DNA from: Pseudomonadota bacterium
Lineage (GTDB): Bacteria > Pseudomonadota > Gammaproteobacteria > Burkholderiales > Burkholderiaceae_E
Direction: 5' to 3'
Assembly (NCBI GenBank): GCA_029779755.1
Contig: JAKOZZ010000206.1
Span: 1-48,003, forward strand
Length of the DNA: 48,003 nucleotides
This document shows, in pieces, positions 34,906-46,200 of the stretch. The notes under the pieces are model-generated. The model searched no databases, was not told where the DNA came from, and worked only from the letters and a program-made list of their open reading frames with translations. Each line of letters begins with the position of its first letter. Position 1 is the stretch's first letter. The translations under genes and the position numbers were made by a program.

Positions 34906-37074
34906 ATGGGCTCGGGCGTCTTCAGCCAGCACTGGCACCGGGTTGCCGACCTGCACCCGCGGGTGCGCAGTCACGTGCAGGTCGACCGCCACTGCTACCG
35001 CGGCCAGATCTGGCACGTGCTGAAGGATCGCGTCTCCGGGCGCCAGCACCGGCTGAACGAAGTCGCCTGGAGCGTCGTCGGCCGGCTCGACGGCCGGCGC
35101 TCCGTGCAGACGATCTGGGAAGCCGCGCTGCACGACCTGGGCGACGATGCGCCCAGCCAGCCGGAGGTGGTCGACCTGCTCGCGCGCCTGCACGCGGCCG
35201 AGCTGATCGCGACCGAAGCCAGCGCCGACGTCGCGGCGATCTTCGACCGACGCGACGCACGCATGCGGCGGGCGCGCAGCCAGCGCATCAACCCGCTGGC
35301 GTTCCGCGTGCCGCTCTTCGACCCGACGTCGCTGCTCGACCTGCTGGCGCCCCTGGGCCGCCTGTTCGCGCGGCCGTGGATGCTCGTCGTGTGGGCGCTG
35401 CTGGCCGTGCTGTCCCTGGTCGCGGCAGGCAGCCACGCCGGAACGCTCGCCGCGTACGCGCACCAGCGGCTCGCCACGCCCGGCATGCTGTTCACCCTCT
35501 GGCTGTGCTATCCGCTGGTCAAGACGATCCACGAAACCGCCCATGCGCTCGCCGTGCGCAACTGGGGCGGCGAAGTGCACGAGGTCGGCGTCACCCTGCT
35601 GGTGCTGACACCGGTGCCCTACGTCGACGCCTCCGCCGCGTCCGGATTCCGTCAGAAGTCGCGGCGGATCGCCGTCAGTCTCGCGGGGATCATCGCCGAG
35701 CTCGTGCTCGCCGCGCTGGCGTTCTGGGCGTGGCTGCACATGAGCGACGGCCCGCTGCGACAGGGCGCCTTCGCGGTCATGATGATCGGCACGGTGTCGA
35801 CCCTGCTGTTCAACGGCAACCCCCTGATGCGCTTCGATGCGTACTACGCCCTGGCCGACGCGCTGGAGATTCCGGGACTGGCGACGCGCAGCAACGCGTG
35901 GCTGCTGCGCCGTGCCGAGCACCTGCTGTTCGGCGTCGCGGACGTGACGGCCGCCACGGTGTCCCGTGCCGAACGCGCCTGGCTCACCGCCTACGGGGTG
36001 GCGTCGGCGCTCTACCGCTGGGTCATCTCCGCCGTGATCCTCACGTGGCTTGCGGGCATCTCCTTCGTGCTGGCCGTGCCGGCGGGCGCTCTGGTGGCGT
36101 GGCAGCTCGCGCTTCGGCCGTTCGCGCGCTTCGTCGACTACCTGGCGAAATCGCCGCGCCTGGCGCGCGCGCGCCTGCGGGCGGTCGCGGTCTCGACCGC
36201 GGGCGTCGCCGCGCTGCTCGTTGCGGTGTTCGTCGTGCCGCTGCCGTTCTCCACCGTGGCGCCGGGGGTGGTGTGGGTGCCGGAACAGGCGCGCGTGCGG
36301 GCGGGCGTGGACGGCTTCGTCGAACGCGTGCTGGCGGCCGACGGTGCCGAGGTGCGCGAAGGCCAGCCGATCGTCCAGATGAGCGAGCCGCAACTGCTGG
36401 CCGACTGGAACCGGGCGGGCGCGCGGCTGGCCGCGCTGGATGCCGCCTACCAGGCGGCGCTGGGGCGCAACGCGGCCGAGGCCCGGCAGATCGCCGACGA
36501 GATCGAGCGTGCCCGCAGCGACGCCGGCGTGCTGCTCGAGCGCATCGGCCGGCTGACGGTCCGAAGCCCCGCCGACGGACGTCTCGCACTGCCCAAGCCG
36601 CAAGATCTCGAGGGTGCGTATCTCGCGCACGGCACGCTGGTGGCGCACACCCTGTCACCGACCCTGCTGCGCGTGCGCGTGGCCCTCGAGCAGAACGACG
36701 CCGGCCTGGTCCGCGAACAGACGCGCGCCGTCACCGTGCGCATGGCCGAACACGGGCTGCTCCGCATGCCCGCGCGGCTGGCCGGCGACATCCCGGCCGC
36801 GACCCGCGAGTTGCCGAGCCCGGCGCTGGGCGACCGCAGCGGCGGCCCGTTCATGACCGACCCGGCCGACGCGGACGGGATCCGCGTGCTGGATCCGGTG
36901 TTCATCGCCGATCTCGAAGTCGAGGGCATCCTGCTGGAACGCGTCGGCGGGCGCGTATGGGTGCGGTTCGACCACGGCGCGGCACCGCTCGGGACGCAGG
37001 CCTGGCGACGGCTGCGCCAGGTGTTCCTGCGCCTGCTGTCGGGCGACCGGCCGGCACTGGCCGTCGGCGTCTGA
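34906..37074 (+). CDS. PqqD-like / M50 metallopeptidase / HlyD fusion membrane protein
   Basis: The 722-residue protein has an N-terminal PqqD-like winged domain (about residues 28-100; SGRQHRLNEVAWSVVGRLDG). An M50 site-2-protease-like membrane core follows, with HETAH (His209, Glu210, His213) and a third ligand in NGNPLMRFD (Asp311). A further membrane segment (about 430) precedes a HlyD-type biotinyl-lipoyl region (VRAGVDGFVERVLAADGAEVREGQ). M50 enzymes cut substrates inside or next to the membrane. PqqD-like domains bind peptide leaders. The fusion suggests leader recognition, membrane cleavage and a periplasmic adaptor in one chain. It lies between the GAF-HlyD and SecA-like genes. Confidence 0.82.
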   Translation: MGSGVFSQHWHRVADLHPRVRSHVQVDRHCYRGQIWHVLKDRVSGRQHRLNEVAWSVVGRLDGRRSVQTIWEAALHDLGDDAPSQPEVVDLLARLHAAELIATEASADVAAIFDRRDARMRRARSQRINPLAFRVPLFDPTSLLDLLAPLGRLFARPWMLVVWALLAVLSLVAAGSHAGTLAAYAHQRLATPGMLFTLWLCYPLVKTIHETAHALAVRNWGGEVHEVGVTLLVLTPVPYVDASAASGFRQKSRRIAVSLAGIIAELVLAALAFWAWLHMSDGPLRQGAFAVMMIGTVSTLLFNGNPLMRFDAYYALADALEIPGLATRSNAWLLRRAEHLLFGVADVTAATVSRAERAWLTAYGVASALYRWVISAVILTWLAGISFVLAVPAGALVAWQLALRPFARFVDYLAKSPRLARARLRAVAVSTAGVAALLVAVFVVPLPFSTVAPGVVWVPEQARVRAGVDGFVERVLAADGAEVREGQPIVQMSEPQLLADWNRAGARLAALDAAYQAALGRNAAEARQIADEIERARSDAGVLLERIGRLTVRSPADGRLALPKPQDLEGAYLAHGTLVAHTLSPTLLRVRVALEQNDAGLVREQTRAVTVRMAEHGLLRMPARLAGDIPAATRELPSPALGDRSGGPFMTDPADADGIRVLDPVFIADLEVEGILLERVGGRVWVRFDHGAAPLGTQAWRRLRQVFLRLLSGDRPALAVGV

Positions 37075-37093
37075 TCATCGACGGCGCCCCGCC

Positions 37094-39130
37094 ATGAATC
37101 CGCGCGCGCACGCCGGTTCCCCCCCTCTGGACGGCCTGCTTCTGCCCGTGCCGGGCGCCCTGCAGGGGCGCTATCCGCAACGCCCGCTCGCGTCCGGCGA
37201 TGCCGTCGACCGGATGCTGCGCCGGATGACCGCCGCCCTGCCGGAGGCGTTCGGCCGCCGGCGACGCGCGCGCTTCGTTGCGGCGGTACGGCATGCGCGG
37301 ACACAGGCGCCGCCGTTCGGCTGCGCGGCGTTCGACACCTGGATCCGCACGGTGCGGGCCGGGGTCGGACGCGACGGACTGACCGACGACGCGCTGGCAC
37401 CGGCGATGGCCGCGGCGACGATCGCGTGCCATCACGTGCTCGGGCTCGACCCGTTCGACACGCAGATCATCACCGCGCGGGTGATGCTCGATGCCCGCCT
37501 GGCCGAGATGGCCACCGGCGAAGGCAAGACCGTCGCCGCACTGCTCGCGGCGGCCTCAGCGGCGATGGCCGGCATCCCCGTCCACCTGATGACGGCCAAC
37601 GACTATCTCGCGGCGCGTGACGCCGCCGAGCTGGCGCCGGTCTATGCCGCGCTCGGCCTGCGCGTCGCCTGCCTGGACACGGACGCCTCGCCGCAGGCGC
37701 GCCGCGACGCGTACCGCGCCGACGTCACGTACGGCACGGCGCGCGAGTTCATCTTCGACTACCTGCGCGACCGGCTGGCCGGCGTGGGCGTCGGCAGCGG
37801 ACTGCGGGGCCGGCTGCGTGTGCACGCCGCGGTGCCCGGCGCCGCGCCCGGCGCCGCGACGTCCGGCCCGGTGATGCGGGGGCTGTGCCTGGCCCTGATC
37901 GACGAGGCCGACAGCGTGCTGATCGACGAGGCGCGCACGCCGTTCGTGCTGGCGCGCGCCGAACACGACCCGGGACAGATCGAGGCCTGCCGGCGTGCGC
38001 TCAAGATCGCCGGGCGGCTGACGCGCGACTTCGATTTCACGACGCAGAGCGCGACCCGATCGGCCGAACTCACCGATCTCGGCCGGCAGCGCGCAGACCT
38101 GGAAGCCGCCGGCCTGCCCGGCATCTGGCGACATCGCCGCCAGCGCGAAGCGCTGCTCGAGACGGCCCTGTCGGCGCTGCACCTGTACCGGCGCGACGTC
38201 GACTACGTGGTGCGCGCGGGCAAGGTCGAGATCGTCGACGTCAACACCGGGCGCATCGCGGACGGCCGGGTCTGGTCGCACGGACTGCACACCCTGATCG
38301 AACTGAAGGAGGGCTGCGCGCCCTCCCCCGGCCAGCGGACGGCTGCGCAGCTCAGCTTCCAGCGCTTCTTCCCCCGCTACCTGCGCCTGGGGGGCATGAG
38401 CGGCACGCTCACCGAAGCGGCGGGCGAGCTGGCATCCACGTACGGACTGCGCGTCGAACGCGTGCCGCTGCGGCGCGCCTCACGACGCGTCGACCTCGGC
38501 ACGCGCGTGTACACGGATCCGCGCAGCCGCTGGCGGGCGGTGATCGCATCGATCCGGGCCCAGACGGGGCGCGGCCGGCCGGTGCTGGTGGGCACCGACT
38601 CGATCGCGGACTCGATGGCCCTGTCGCGACGCCTGCATCGGCTGCGCGTCGCGCACCAGGTGCTGACCGCCCACCAGAGCGCCGAGGAAGCCCAGGCCGT
38701 CGCCGGCGCCGGCCGGGCGGGCACGGTCACGATCGCCACCAACATGGCGGGCCGCGGCACCGACATCAAGCTCGACGACACGGCGCGCGCAGCCGGCGGA
38801 CTGCACGTGATCTGCTGCCAGCAGAACGCGTCGGGACGGATCGATCGGCAGCTGTGGGGGCGCGCGGCGCGCCAGGGCGACCCCGGCAGCCACGAAACGT
38901 TGCTTTGCCTGTCACAAGGCTTGCTGGGCAGCCGATTGCCGCCACAATTACGTCTTTGGGTGTCGCGCATGGCGGCGCCCCGGGCGCCGCTGCCGGATGC
39001 ACTGGCGCGCATGCTGGTCGCCGGGGTCCGCAGCACCGAGGAAGCGCGACACCGGGCCCAGCGCATGGCGATGATGCGCGCCGACGCGCAGCTGGCGGAC
39101 AGCCTTTCGTTTTCGACGGAGTTCGAGTGA
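37094..39130 (+). CDS. SecA-like preprotein translocase ATPase, shortened paralog
   Basis: The 678-residue protein keeps the SecA motor. Walker A is GEGKT (Lys145), Walker B/DEAD is LIDEADSVLIDEARTPF (Asp270-Asp273), then the MSGTLTEA motif, VTIATNMAGRGTDIKL and RQLWGRAARQGDPGS. A cross-linking-like segment follows the first motor part. It lacks the C-terminal zinc finger and SecB-binding tail and most of the helical wing, so it is about 220 residues shorter than housekeeping SecA. It is not the general secA: neighbours are HlyD adaptors, an M50 protease and a giant surface protein. The MFP gene starts inside its stop codon (GTGA). Confidence 0.88.
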   Translation: MNPRAHAGSPPLDGLLLPVPGALQGRYPQRPLASGDAVDRMLRRMTAALPEAFGRRRRARFVAAVRHARTQAPPFGCAAFDTWIRTVRAGVGRDGLTDDALAPAMAAATIACHHVLGLDPFDTQIITARVMLDARLAEMATGEGKTVAALLAAASAAMAGIPVHLMTANDYLAARDAAELAPVYAALGLRVACLDTDASPQARRDAYRADVTYGTAREFIFDYLRDRLAGVGVGSGLRGRLRVHAAVPGAAPGAATSGPVMRGLCLALIDEADSVLIDEARTPFVLARAEHDPGQIEACRRALKIAGRLTRDFDFTTQSATRSAELTDLGRQRADLEAAGLPGIWRHRRQREALLETALSALHLYRRDVDYVVRAGKVEIVDVNTGRIADGRVWSHGLHTLIELKEGCAPSPGQRTAAQLSFQRFFPRYLRLGGMSGTLTEAAGELASTYGLRVERVPLRRASRRVDLGTRVYTDPRSRWRAVIASIRAQTGRGRPVLVGTDSIADSMALSRRLHRLRVAHQVLTAHQSAEEAQAVAGAGRAGTVTIATNMAGRGTDIKLDDTARAAGGLHVICCQQNASGRIDRQLWGRAARQGDPGSHETLLCLSQGLLGSRLPPQLRLWVSRMAAPRAPLPDALARMLVAGVRSTEEARHRAQRMAMMRADAQLADSLSFSTEFE

Positions 39131-40128
39131 CGCTCAAGAGCCACGCATCGATGCGGACGCACCACCGGGCCGACGGTCCGCGTGCCCGGTGCCCGCGCGC
39201 CGCGACGACGATCGCCTGCGCCGCCGCGCTGCTGCTGCCGCCGGCCCTGCTGCTGCCCGGCCACGCGCAGACACCGGGCGCGGCGCGCCCGCCCGCGTCC
39301 GCAGCCCCCGCATCGGCTGCGACCCCCGCATCGGCTGCGACCCCGCCCGGCACGGCCCAGCGCGCGCCTTCCGCCGCCGACGCCCGCCGCTCCGAGCCGG
39401 TCGGCTGCCTGATCGAACCCTCGGTCGTCGTCGACGTCGGCAGCCCGGTGATCGGCGTGATCGAGCGCGTGCAGGTCGAGCGCGGCGACATCGTGCGCAA
39501 GGGTCAGGTGATCGCGCAGCTCGACGCCAAGGTCGAGCGCGCGGCCGTCGCCGTCGCCGTCGCGCGTGCACAGAGCGAGGCCGAGGTCGCGTCGGCCGTC
39601 CAGGCGCAGGAGTTCGCCCGGCGCAAGCAGGAGCGCAACGAGTCGCTGTACCGGCAGAACTACATCTCGAACCAGGCCCTCGACCAGGCGGCCACCGAAT
39701 CGCGGCTGGCCGACGCCAAGTTCTCGCAGGCGCAGGAGCAGCGGGTGATGGCCGCCCAGGAGGTGAAGCTGGCGCGTGCACAGCTTGCACAGCGCACGAT
39801 CTACAGCCCGGTGAGCGGCGTGGTCGTCGAGCGTTACCTGAGCTCAGGCGAGCGTGTCGAGGAGAAGCCGATCGTGCGTCTGGCGGCGATCGATCCGCTG
39901 CGGGTCGAGCTGATCCTGCCGTCCACCCAGTTCGGCCGCATCCGCGTCGGACAGTCGGCGCGCGTGCAGCCCGACCTGCCGGGCGCAGGCGAGCATCCGG
40001 CGCGCGTGTCGGTGGTCGACCGCGTGGTCGACCCCGCCAGCAATACGTTCCGCGTGCGCCTCGAGTTGCCCAACAGCGGGTTCGGCCTGCCGTCCGGGCT
40101 GCGCTGCAAGGTCGCCTTCGACGGCTGA
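39127..40128 (+). CDS. Periplasmic adaptor (membrane fusion protein, RND/HlyD type)
   Basis: 333 residues from GTG 39127, or 325 from ATG 39151. A signal-like segment (IACAAALLLPPALLLPGHAQ) is followed by an Ala/Pro linker with a perfect 18-bp duplication (39307-39342). A lipoyl half-motif (VIGVIERVQVERGDIVRKGQVIAQLDA), a coiled coil (about residues 140-215) and a beta-barrel domain (TIYSPVSGVVVERYL onward) come next. Such proteins bridge inner and outer membrane export parts. No RND pump or outer membrane channel is encoded nearby, which is unusual. It is translationally coupled to the SecA-like gene. Confidence 0.85.
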   Translation: MTLKSHASMRTHHRADGPRARCPRAATTIACAAALLLPPALLLPGHAQTPGAARPPASAAPASAATPASAATPPGTAQRAPSAADARRSEPVGCLIEPSVVVDVGSPVIGVIERVQVERGDIVRKGQVIAQLDAKVERAAVAVAVARAQSEAEVASAVQAQEFARRKQERNESLYRQNYISNQALDQAATESRLADAKFSQAQEQRVMAAQEVKLARAQLAQRTIYSPVSGVVVERYLSSGERVEEKPIVRLAAIDPLRVELILPSTQFGRIRVGQSARVQPDLPGAGEHPARVSVVDRVVDPASNTFRVRLELPNSGFGLPSGLRCKVAFDG

Positions 40129-40134
40129 ACGCCG

Positions 40135-40154
40135 GGCCGCGCCGTGGCGCGGCC
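40135..40154 (+). terminator. GC-rich hairpin after the adaptor gene
   Basis: A perfect 8-bp stem (GGCCGCGC / GCGCGGCC) with loop CGTG begins 7 nt after the adaptor stop. There is no U tract, so read-through into the giant gene is possible. Confidence 0.4.
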
Positions 40155-40222
40155 GCCGCCCCCGTCGGCCGTCGGGCAGGCGGGTCGATCCGCCGATCGG
40201 CGTCCGGACGACCGGGCCCGCG

Positions 40223-40261
40223 CTTCATGCGATATCCCTGATGGGGAAAGTCCGCATGAAG
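40223..40261. promoter_or_regulatory. Inverted repeat upstream of the giant surface protein gene
   Basis: Perfect nine-base arms CTTCATGCG (40223-40231) and CGCATGAAG (40253-40261) are separated by 21 bp, ending 38 nt before the ATG at 40300. It may be an operator or a leader hairpin. No clear -35/-10 pair was found in the 171-nt gap. Confidence 0.45.
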
Positions 40262-40299
40262 ACTCGATGAGAACACCAGGGACCCGGGAGGATGGGGTG

Positions 40300-43200
40300 A
40301 TGCGCCGCATCGCGCGCGCAGCGCGCGCATGGCTGCGCAGCCGTGCCGCGCCGTCGCGCGCGGCCGACCAGGCGCGGCCGGCGTCCACCGGCCCGGCGCG
40401 CGCCGTCGCGCGCCGGGCGACGATCGAGGAATTCGAGCCCCGCCTGCTCTACTCGGCCGACTCGCCGCTGTCCGCCCTGGGTGCCGGGGCACTGGCCGCG
40501 CAGGACCCGCAGGCGCCACAGGTGCGCCTGATCGATGCCGACACCCACGACGGCGGGGAGGCCGCGCACACCATCGACGAGGGTGCGGCGCCGGTCACGA
40601 CCACCGCCGATCCGGAAGCAGCGCTGCCGGCGGCCGGAGATGGCACCGCCCAGTCGCCGGTGGCGGCCACCGGCGACCCGCAGACCGAAGGCGACGTCCT
40701 GCTGACCGCCCTCGATGTCCAGGTGGCCGCCCAGGACGACACCGCGGACACGGCGGGTTCGCAGCCGGTGCTGGCCGGCCTGTCGCCCGCGCTGGGCTTC
40801 GAACGCAACCAGGGGCAGTCGGCGGCGCAGGTGGACTTCGTCGCGCGCGGTGACGGCTACGGCGTCTACCTGACGCAAGGCGATGCCGTGATCGACCTGC
40901 AGCGCGAGCAGCTCGGCCATGCCATCCGGCTGAACCTGGTCGGCGCACACGACACCCCGTCGGCGGTCGCCGAGCAGCCGCTGGGCGCGACCAGCAACTA
41001 CCTGATCGGCGCCGAGGACCGCTGGGTGACCGACGTTGCGCAGTACGGCGCCGTGCGCTACGGCGGCGTCTGGGATGGCATCGACGTGCGCTACTACGGC
41101 ACCGCGCGCCAGCTCGAGTACGACTTCATCGTCGCGGCCGGCACCGACACCGACGTCATCCGCCTGGCTTTCGACGGCGCGGCCGGCGTGCACCTCGACG
41201 ACGCCGGCGCGCTGGTGGTGACGCTCGACGACAGCGGGCGCACGATCGTCTTCAAGGCCCCCGTCAGTCACCAGACCGCCGACGACGGCACGCGCATCGC
41301 GGTGGACAGCCGCTACGTGCTGCACGACGACGGCACGGTCGGCTTCGCGCTCGGCGACTACGACCACACGCGCACGCTGGTGATCGACCCGGTGCTCACC
41401 TGGTCGACCTATCTGGGCGGCACCGGCCTCGACAGCGCCAGCGGCGTCGACGTCGACGCCAGCGGCAACGTCTACGTGACGGGCCGCACCCTGTCGTCGG
41501 GCTTCCCGACGTCGGTGGGCGCGTACGACACGAGTTTCTCCGGCACCGGCGATGCCTTCGTCGCCAAGTTCAACAGCAGCGGCGGGCTGGTGTACTCGAC
41601 CTTCTTCGGCGGCAGCGGCGACGAGTACGCCTACAACGTCGAGGTGGACGGCAACGGCATCGCCTACGTGGTCGGCCAGACCAGCTCGACCAACCTGCCG
41701 ATCGTCAACGGTGCCAACACGGTCAGCGGCGGCGGCTGGGACGCCTATCTGCTGAAGCTGAACGCGGCCGGCAACGCGGTGCTCTATTCGACCTACTCCG
41801 GCGTGGCGGGCGACAACCTGCTCAACGACGTGGTGGTCAACGACAGCGGGATGGCCTGGGTGTCGGGCTACACCAACGTCGCCGATGCCGCCGTCGGCGT
41901 GCGCCAGTACAACACGGCCGTCAGTGGCGCGGGCTCGCTCGGCTGGACCGCCTTCTTCGGCAGCGGCAACGGCGTCGCCGAGCAGTCCTTCGCGATGGCA
42001 CGCGATGCCAGCGGCAACCTGTACGTGACGGGCAGCGCCACCGGCAGCGGGCTGGCCACCGTCGGCGCCTACGACACCGCCGTCAGCGCGATCGACGCCT
42101 TCGTTGCGCGCATCACGTCGACGGGCACGCTGAACTACTTCACCTACTACGGCGGCACCGGCAACGACTACGGCAACGGCATCGAGATCGACAGCACCGG
42201 CAAGGTGGTGATCGTCGGCACCAGCTATTCGAGCGATGCGATCGCGAGCACCGGTGCGTACGACACCACCGGCGACTTTTCCGACGGCCAGGCGTTCGCG
42301 GCCAAGTTCGACCTCGCGCAGACCGGGTCGGCGCAGCGCGTCTGGGGCACGTACTACGGCAACTCCGGCGTGATCCAGGGACACGAGATCGCCCTCATGG
42401 CGGGCGACCGCGTCGTGCTGACCGGACGCACCGAAGGATCGATCCAGACCACCGCCAATGCGCTCGATGCGTCGCTCAACGGGGGCGGCGACGGGTTCGT
42501 CGCGGTGCTCGACGCAAGCGGCAGCTCGCTGCTGTACGGCAGCTACTTCGGCGGCGACGGCAGCGACACCTTGCGCGACGTGACGGCCGACGCGTCCGGG
42601 AATCTGTACGTGGTCGGCGAGACCTGGTCGACCACCGTGCACACGGCCGGCGCCTACGACGCCACGGGCGACGGCACGAATGGCGACGCGGTCATCGCCA
42701 AGATGCAGATCTTCGTGCCGCCGACGGTGACGCCGACCGGCACCACGCTGCAGTTCACCGAGAACAGCGCTCCAATCCAGGTTGACACCGGCATCACGGT
42801 CAGCGACAGCGACGGCACCCAGCTCACCGGCGCGACCGTGCGCATCAGTGTCGCGTACGACAGCACCCAGGACGTGCTGGCGTTCACCAACCAGCTCGGC
42901 ATCACCGGCACCTGGAACGCGACCACCGGCACGCTCACCCTGTCGGGCACGACCACCCTCGCCAACTACCAGACCGCGCTGCGCACGGTCACGTACGCCA
43001 ACGCCAGCGACAACCCGTCGGGCGCGGTGCGGACGCTCGAGTTCACGGCCACGGACAGCGACGGGGTCACCAGCGTGGCGGCGACCCGCCAGTTGCAGGT
43101 CGTCGGCACCTACGACGAACCCGTCACCACCAACGCCAGCGTGTCGGGCGCGGAGGACGCCTCGAGCATCGCCGTCACCCTGACCGGCAGCGACGTCGAC

Positions 43201-46200
43201 GGCACGGTGGTCGGGTACCGGGTCGACGCCCTGCCGGCAAACGGCACCTTGTTCCGCGATGCCGCGAAGACGCTGAGCGTCGTCGCCGGCACCGAATACG
43301 CGGCCACCGGGCAGGCGCTGACCCTCTACTACGCACCGAACGCGAACTACAGCGGCGTCGACACCTTCACGTTCTCGGCGCGCGACGACTGGGGCTGGTA
43401 CGACCCGACGCCCGCGACGGCGACGATCACGGTCACGGCCGTCAACGACGCCCCTTCGCTGAGCAGCAGTTCCCCCTTCGACGGCATCAGCGAGGACGAC
43501 ACCGGCAACAGCGGCATGGCGGTCTCCACCTACGCCAACCTCGCCACCGACGCCGATGCGGGCGCGCTGAAGGGCATCGCGGTGACGGCCGCCGACAACA
43601 CCAACGGCACCTGGCAGTACACGCTGGACGGCACGAACTGGCTCGCGATGGGCAGTGTGTCGACCAGCAGCGCACGCTTGCTGCCGGGCGACGCGACCGC
43701 CCGCTTCCGGTTCGTGCCCAATGCCGACTGGAACGGCACGACCACGCTGTCGTACAAGGCTTGGGACCGGACGTCCGGCACCGCCGGTGCACTGGCGGAC
43801 ACCACGGTGAACGGCGGCACGACGGCGTTCAGTTTCGGCACCAACGGCGGAGGGCTGTACGTCAGCCCGGTGAACGACGCGCCGACAGCCACGATCACCC
43901 CTGCGAGCTACGCGGCCACCGAACAGGTTGCGCTGGCGTTGCAGGGTACCGGCCTGTCGATCGCGGACATCGATGCCGGCACCAGCGCCGTGCAGGCGAC
44001 CGTGTCGGTCGGCGCCGGCGTCCTGAGCGCCGCCGCCGGGACCACGGGGGTCACGGTGTCCGGGTCCGGCACGGCGACGGTGACGCTGTCGGGCACGCTC
44101 GCCCAGATCAACAGCCTGCTGGCCGGCAGCCTCGGCGGCACGCTGGGGTACACCGCCAACAGCGACGCGCCACCGGCGAGCACGCTGCTGACGCTGACGG
44201 GCAGCGACCTGGGCAACACCGGCTCGGGTGGCACGCGCACGGGATCGGACACCGCGACGATCAACATCACCGCGGTGAACGACGCGCCCGCCGGCACGAA
44301 CGGTACGGTCAGCGTCACCGAGGACACCGTCTACACGTTCTCGCGCGCCGACTTCGGCTTCACCGACGTCGACGGCAACGCCTTCACTCGGGTGATCTTC
44401 ACCACGCTGCCGTCGCAGGGCACGCTGAAGTGGAACGGCGCCGCGTTCGCCGCCGGCGACTTCGTCACGACGGCCGACATCGATCTCGGACTGCTGACGT
44501 ACACGCCGGTGGCGAACGCCGCCGGCACGGCCGTGACGAGCTTCACGTTCCAGGTGCGCGACGACGGCGGTACCGCCAACGGTGGAAGCAACACCGATGC
44601 GTCACCGAACACGCTGACGATCGACATCGCAGCCGTCAACGACACCCCGGTGAACACGGTGACGGGCGACGGCGCAGTGATCCCCGAGGACGCCGTCGTG
44701 CAGTTGCTGGGCGCCGTGTCGATCGCGGACGTCGATGGCGGCAGCGGGTCGTTCACCGTGACCCTGTCGGTCACGCCCGCCGCCGGGACGCTCAGCGCCA
44801 GCAGCGGAGCGGGCGTCACGGTCGGCGGCTCCGGCAGCAGCAGCCTGGTGTTGAGCGGCACGATCGCCGCGATCAACAGCTATTTCTCCGGCGGCGCCAC
44901 CGCCCCGATCTTCACGGCCGCTGCCGACTTCAATGGTGCCGTCGCGTTCACCGTGCTGACGAGCGACAACGGCAATACCGGCAGTGGCGGCGCCAAGACC
45001 GACTCGGACACGGTCAACGGCACGATCTCGGCAGTCAACGACGCACCGTCGGGTGCAGACGGCACGATCCAGGTGATCGAGGACACGGTCTACACCTTCA
45101 CCGCCGCCGACTTCGGGTTCACCGACCCGGTCGAAGGTCATGCGTTCACCGGGGTGTGGATCGACACCGCACCGGCGTCGGGCGCACTGACGGCGAACGC
45201 GAGTCCGGTGGGATCCGGCACTTTCGTGAGTGCCGCGGACATCGCCGCCGGCCTGTTCAAGTACACCCCCGCAGCCGAAGCCGCGGGCACCGCCATCGCC
45301 ACCATCGGCTTCCGCGTACAGGACGCGGGCGGTACGGCCAATGGCGGCACGAACGTCGACCCGAGCACCAACACGCTGACGGTGAACGTGTCCGCAGTGA
45401 CGGACGGGCCCGCCGACCTCGTCGTCGTCCCCGGTGTACCAGCGACCAGCGTGATCGGTGCCTACACGTTCGGCGCGGCAGAGAACCTCGGGCGCGACGA
45501 CGCCGGCGGCGATGCACCGATCGTGCTCTCCGGCAGCCCCGCCCAGACGACCGGCCGTGACGGCTCGGGCGCCCTCGACCTCGCGGGCGGCGCGAGCGGC
45601 CAGTACGGCAACATCGCAGGCATCACCACCGGCGGCGCGATGACGATCGCGGCCGACGTGCGCTTCGACAGCCTGGCGGCCTGGCAGCGCATCGTCGACT
45701 TCGGTCAGACCCAGAGCACGGGCACCTATGCCATCTACGTCGGCCGCTTGGGAGATACCAGCGACCTGACCTTCACGCTCGAGCAGGACGTGGGCGGCGG
45801 CGTCTACAACGTGTACCGTGCCAATGCCGCCGGCGCGATCACCAACGGCAGCTGGATGCACGTCGCGGCCACGGTCGACGCCGGCGGCCAGATGTCGCTG
45901 TACGTCGATGGCGCCCTCGCGGCGTCGACGGCCGGCGTCGTGCCCGAAGTGGCCGTGCGCACCAACAACTTCATCGGCCGTTCCAACTGGGGCGGCGACG
46001 CACTGTTCGACGGTGCCATCGACAACCTGGTGATCGCCAACGGGGCGATGAGCGCCGGCCAGGTGGCCGCCCTGTACGCGCAGGGCAACACCCTCACCGT
46101 GGCGGAGAACGCGCCCAACGGCACGGTGCTCGGCACGGTGTTCACCTCCGACCCCGATGCCGCCGACACCCCGACCTACAGCCTGACGGACAGCGCCGGC

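Noticed and set aside
37885-39126. Upstream extension of the adaptor frame over the SecA-like gene
   Set aside because: The stretch is a shadow of the SecA motor. The adaptor signal sequence starts after 39127.
43761-45560. Plus-strand frame of 599 codons inside the giant gene
   Set aside because: It is the +2 reading of the repeat region, rich in Arg and His, with no domain. The main frame has VNDAP-type repeats here.
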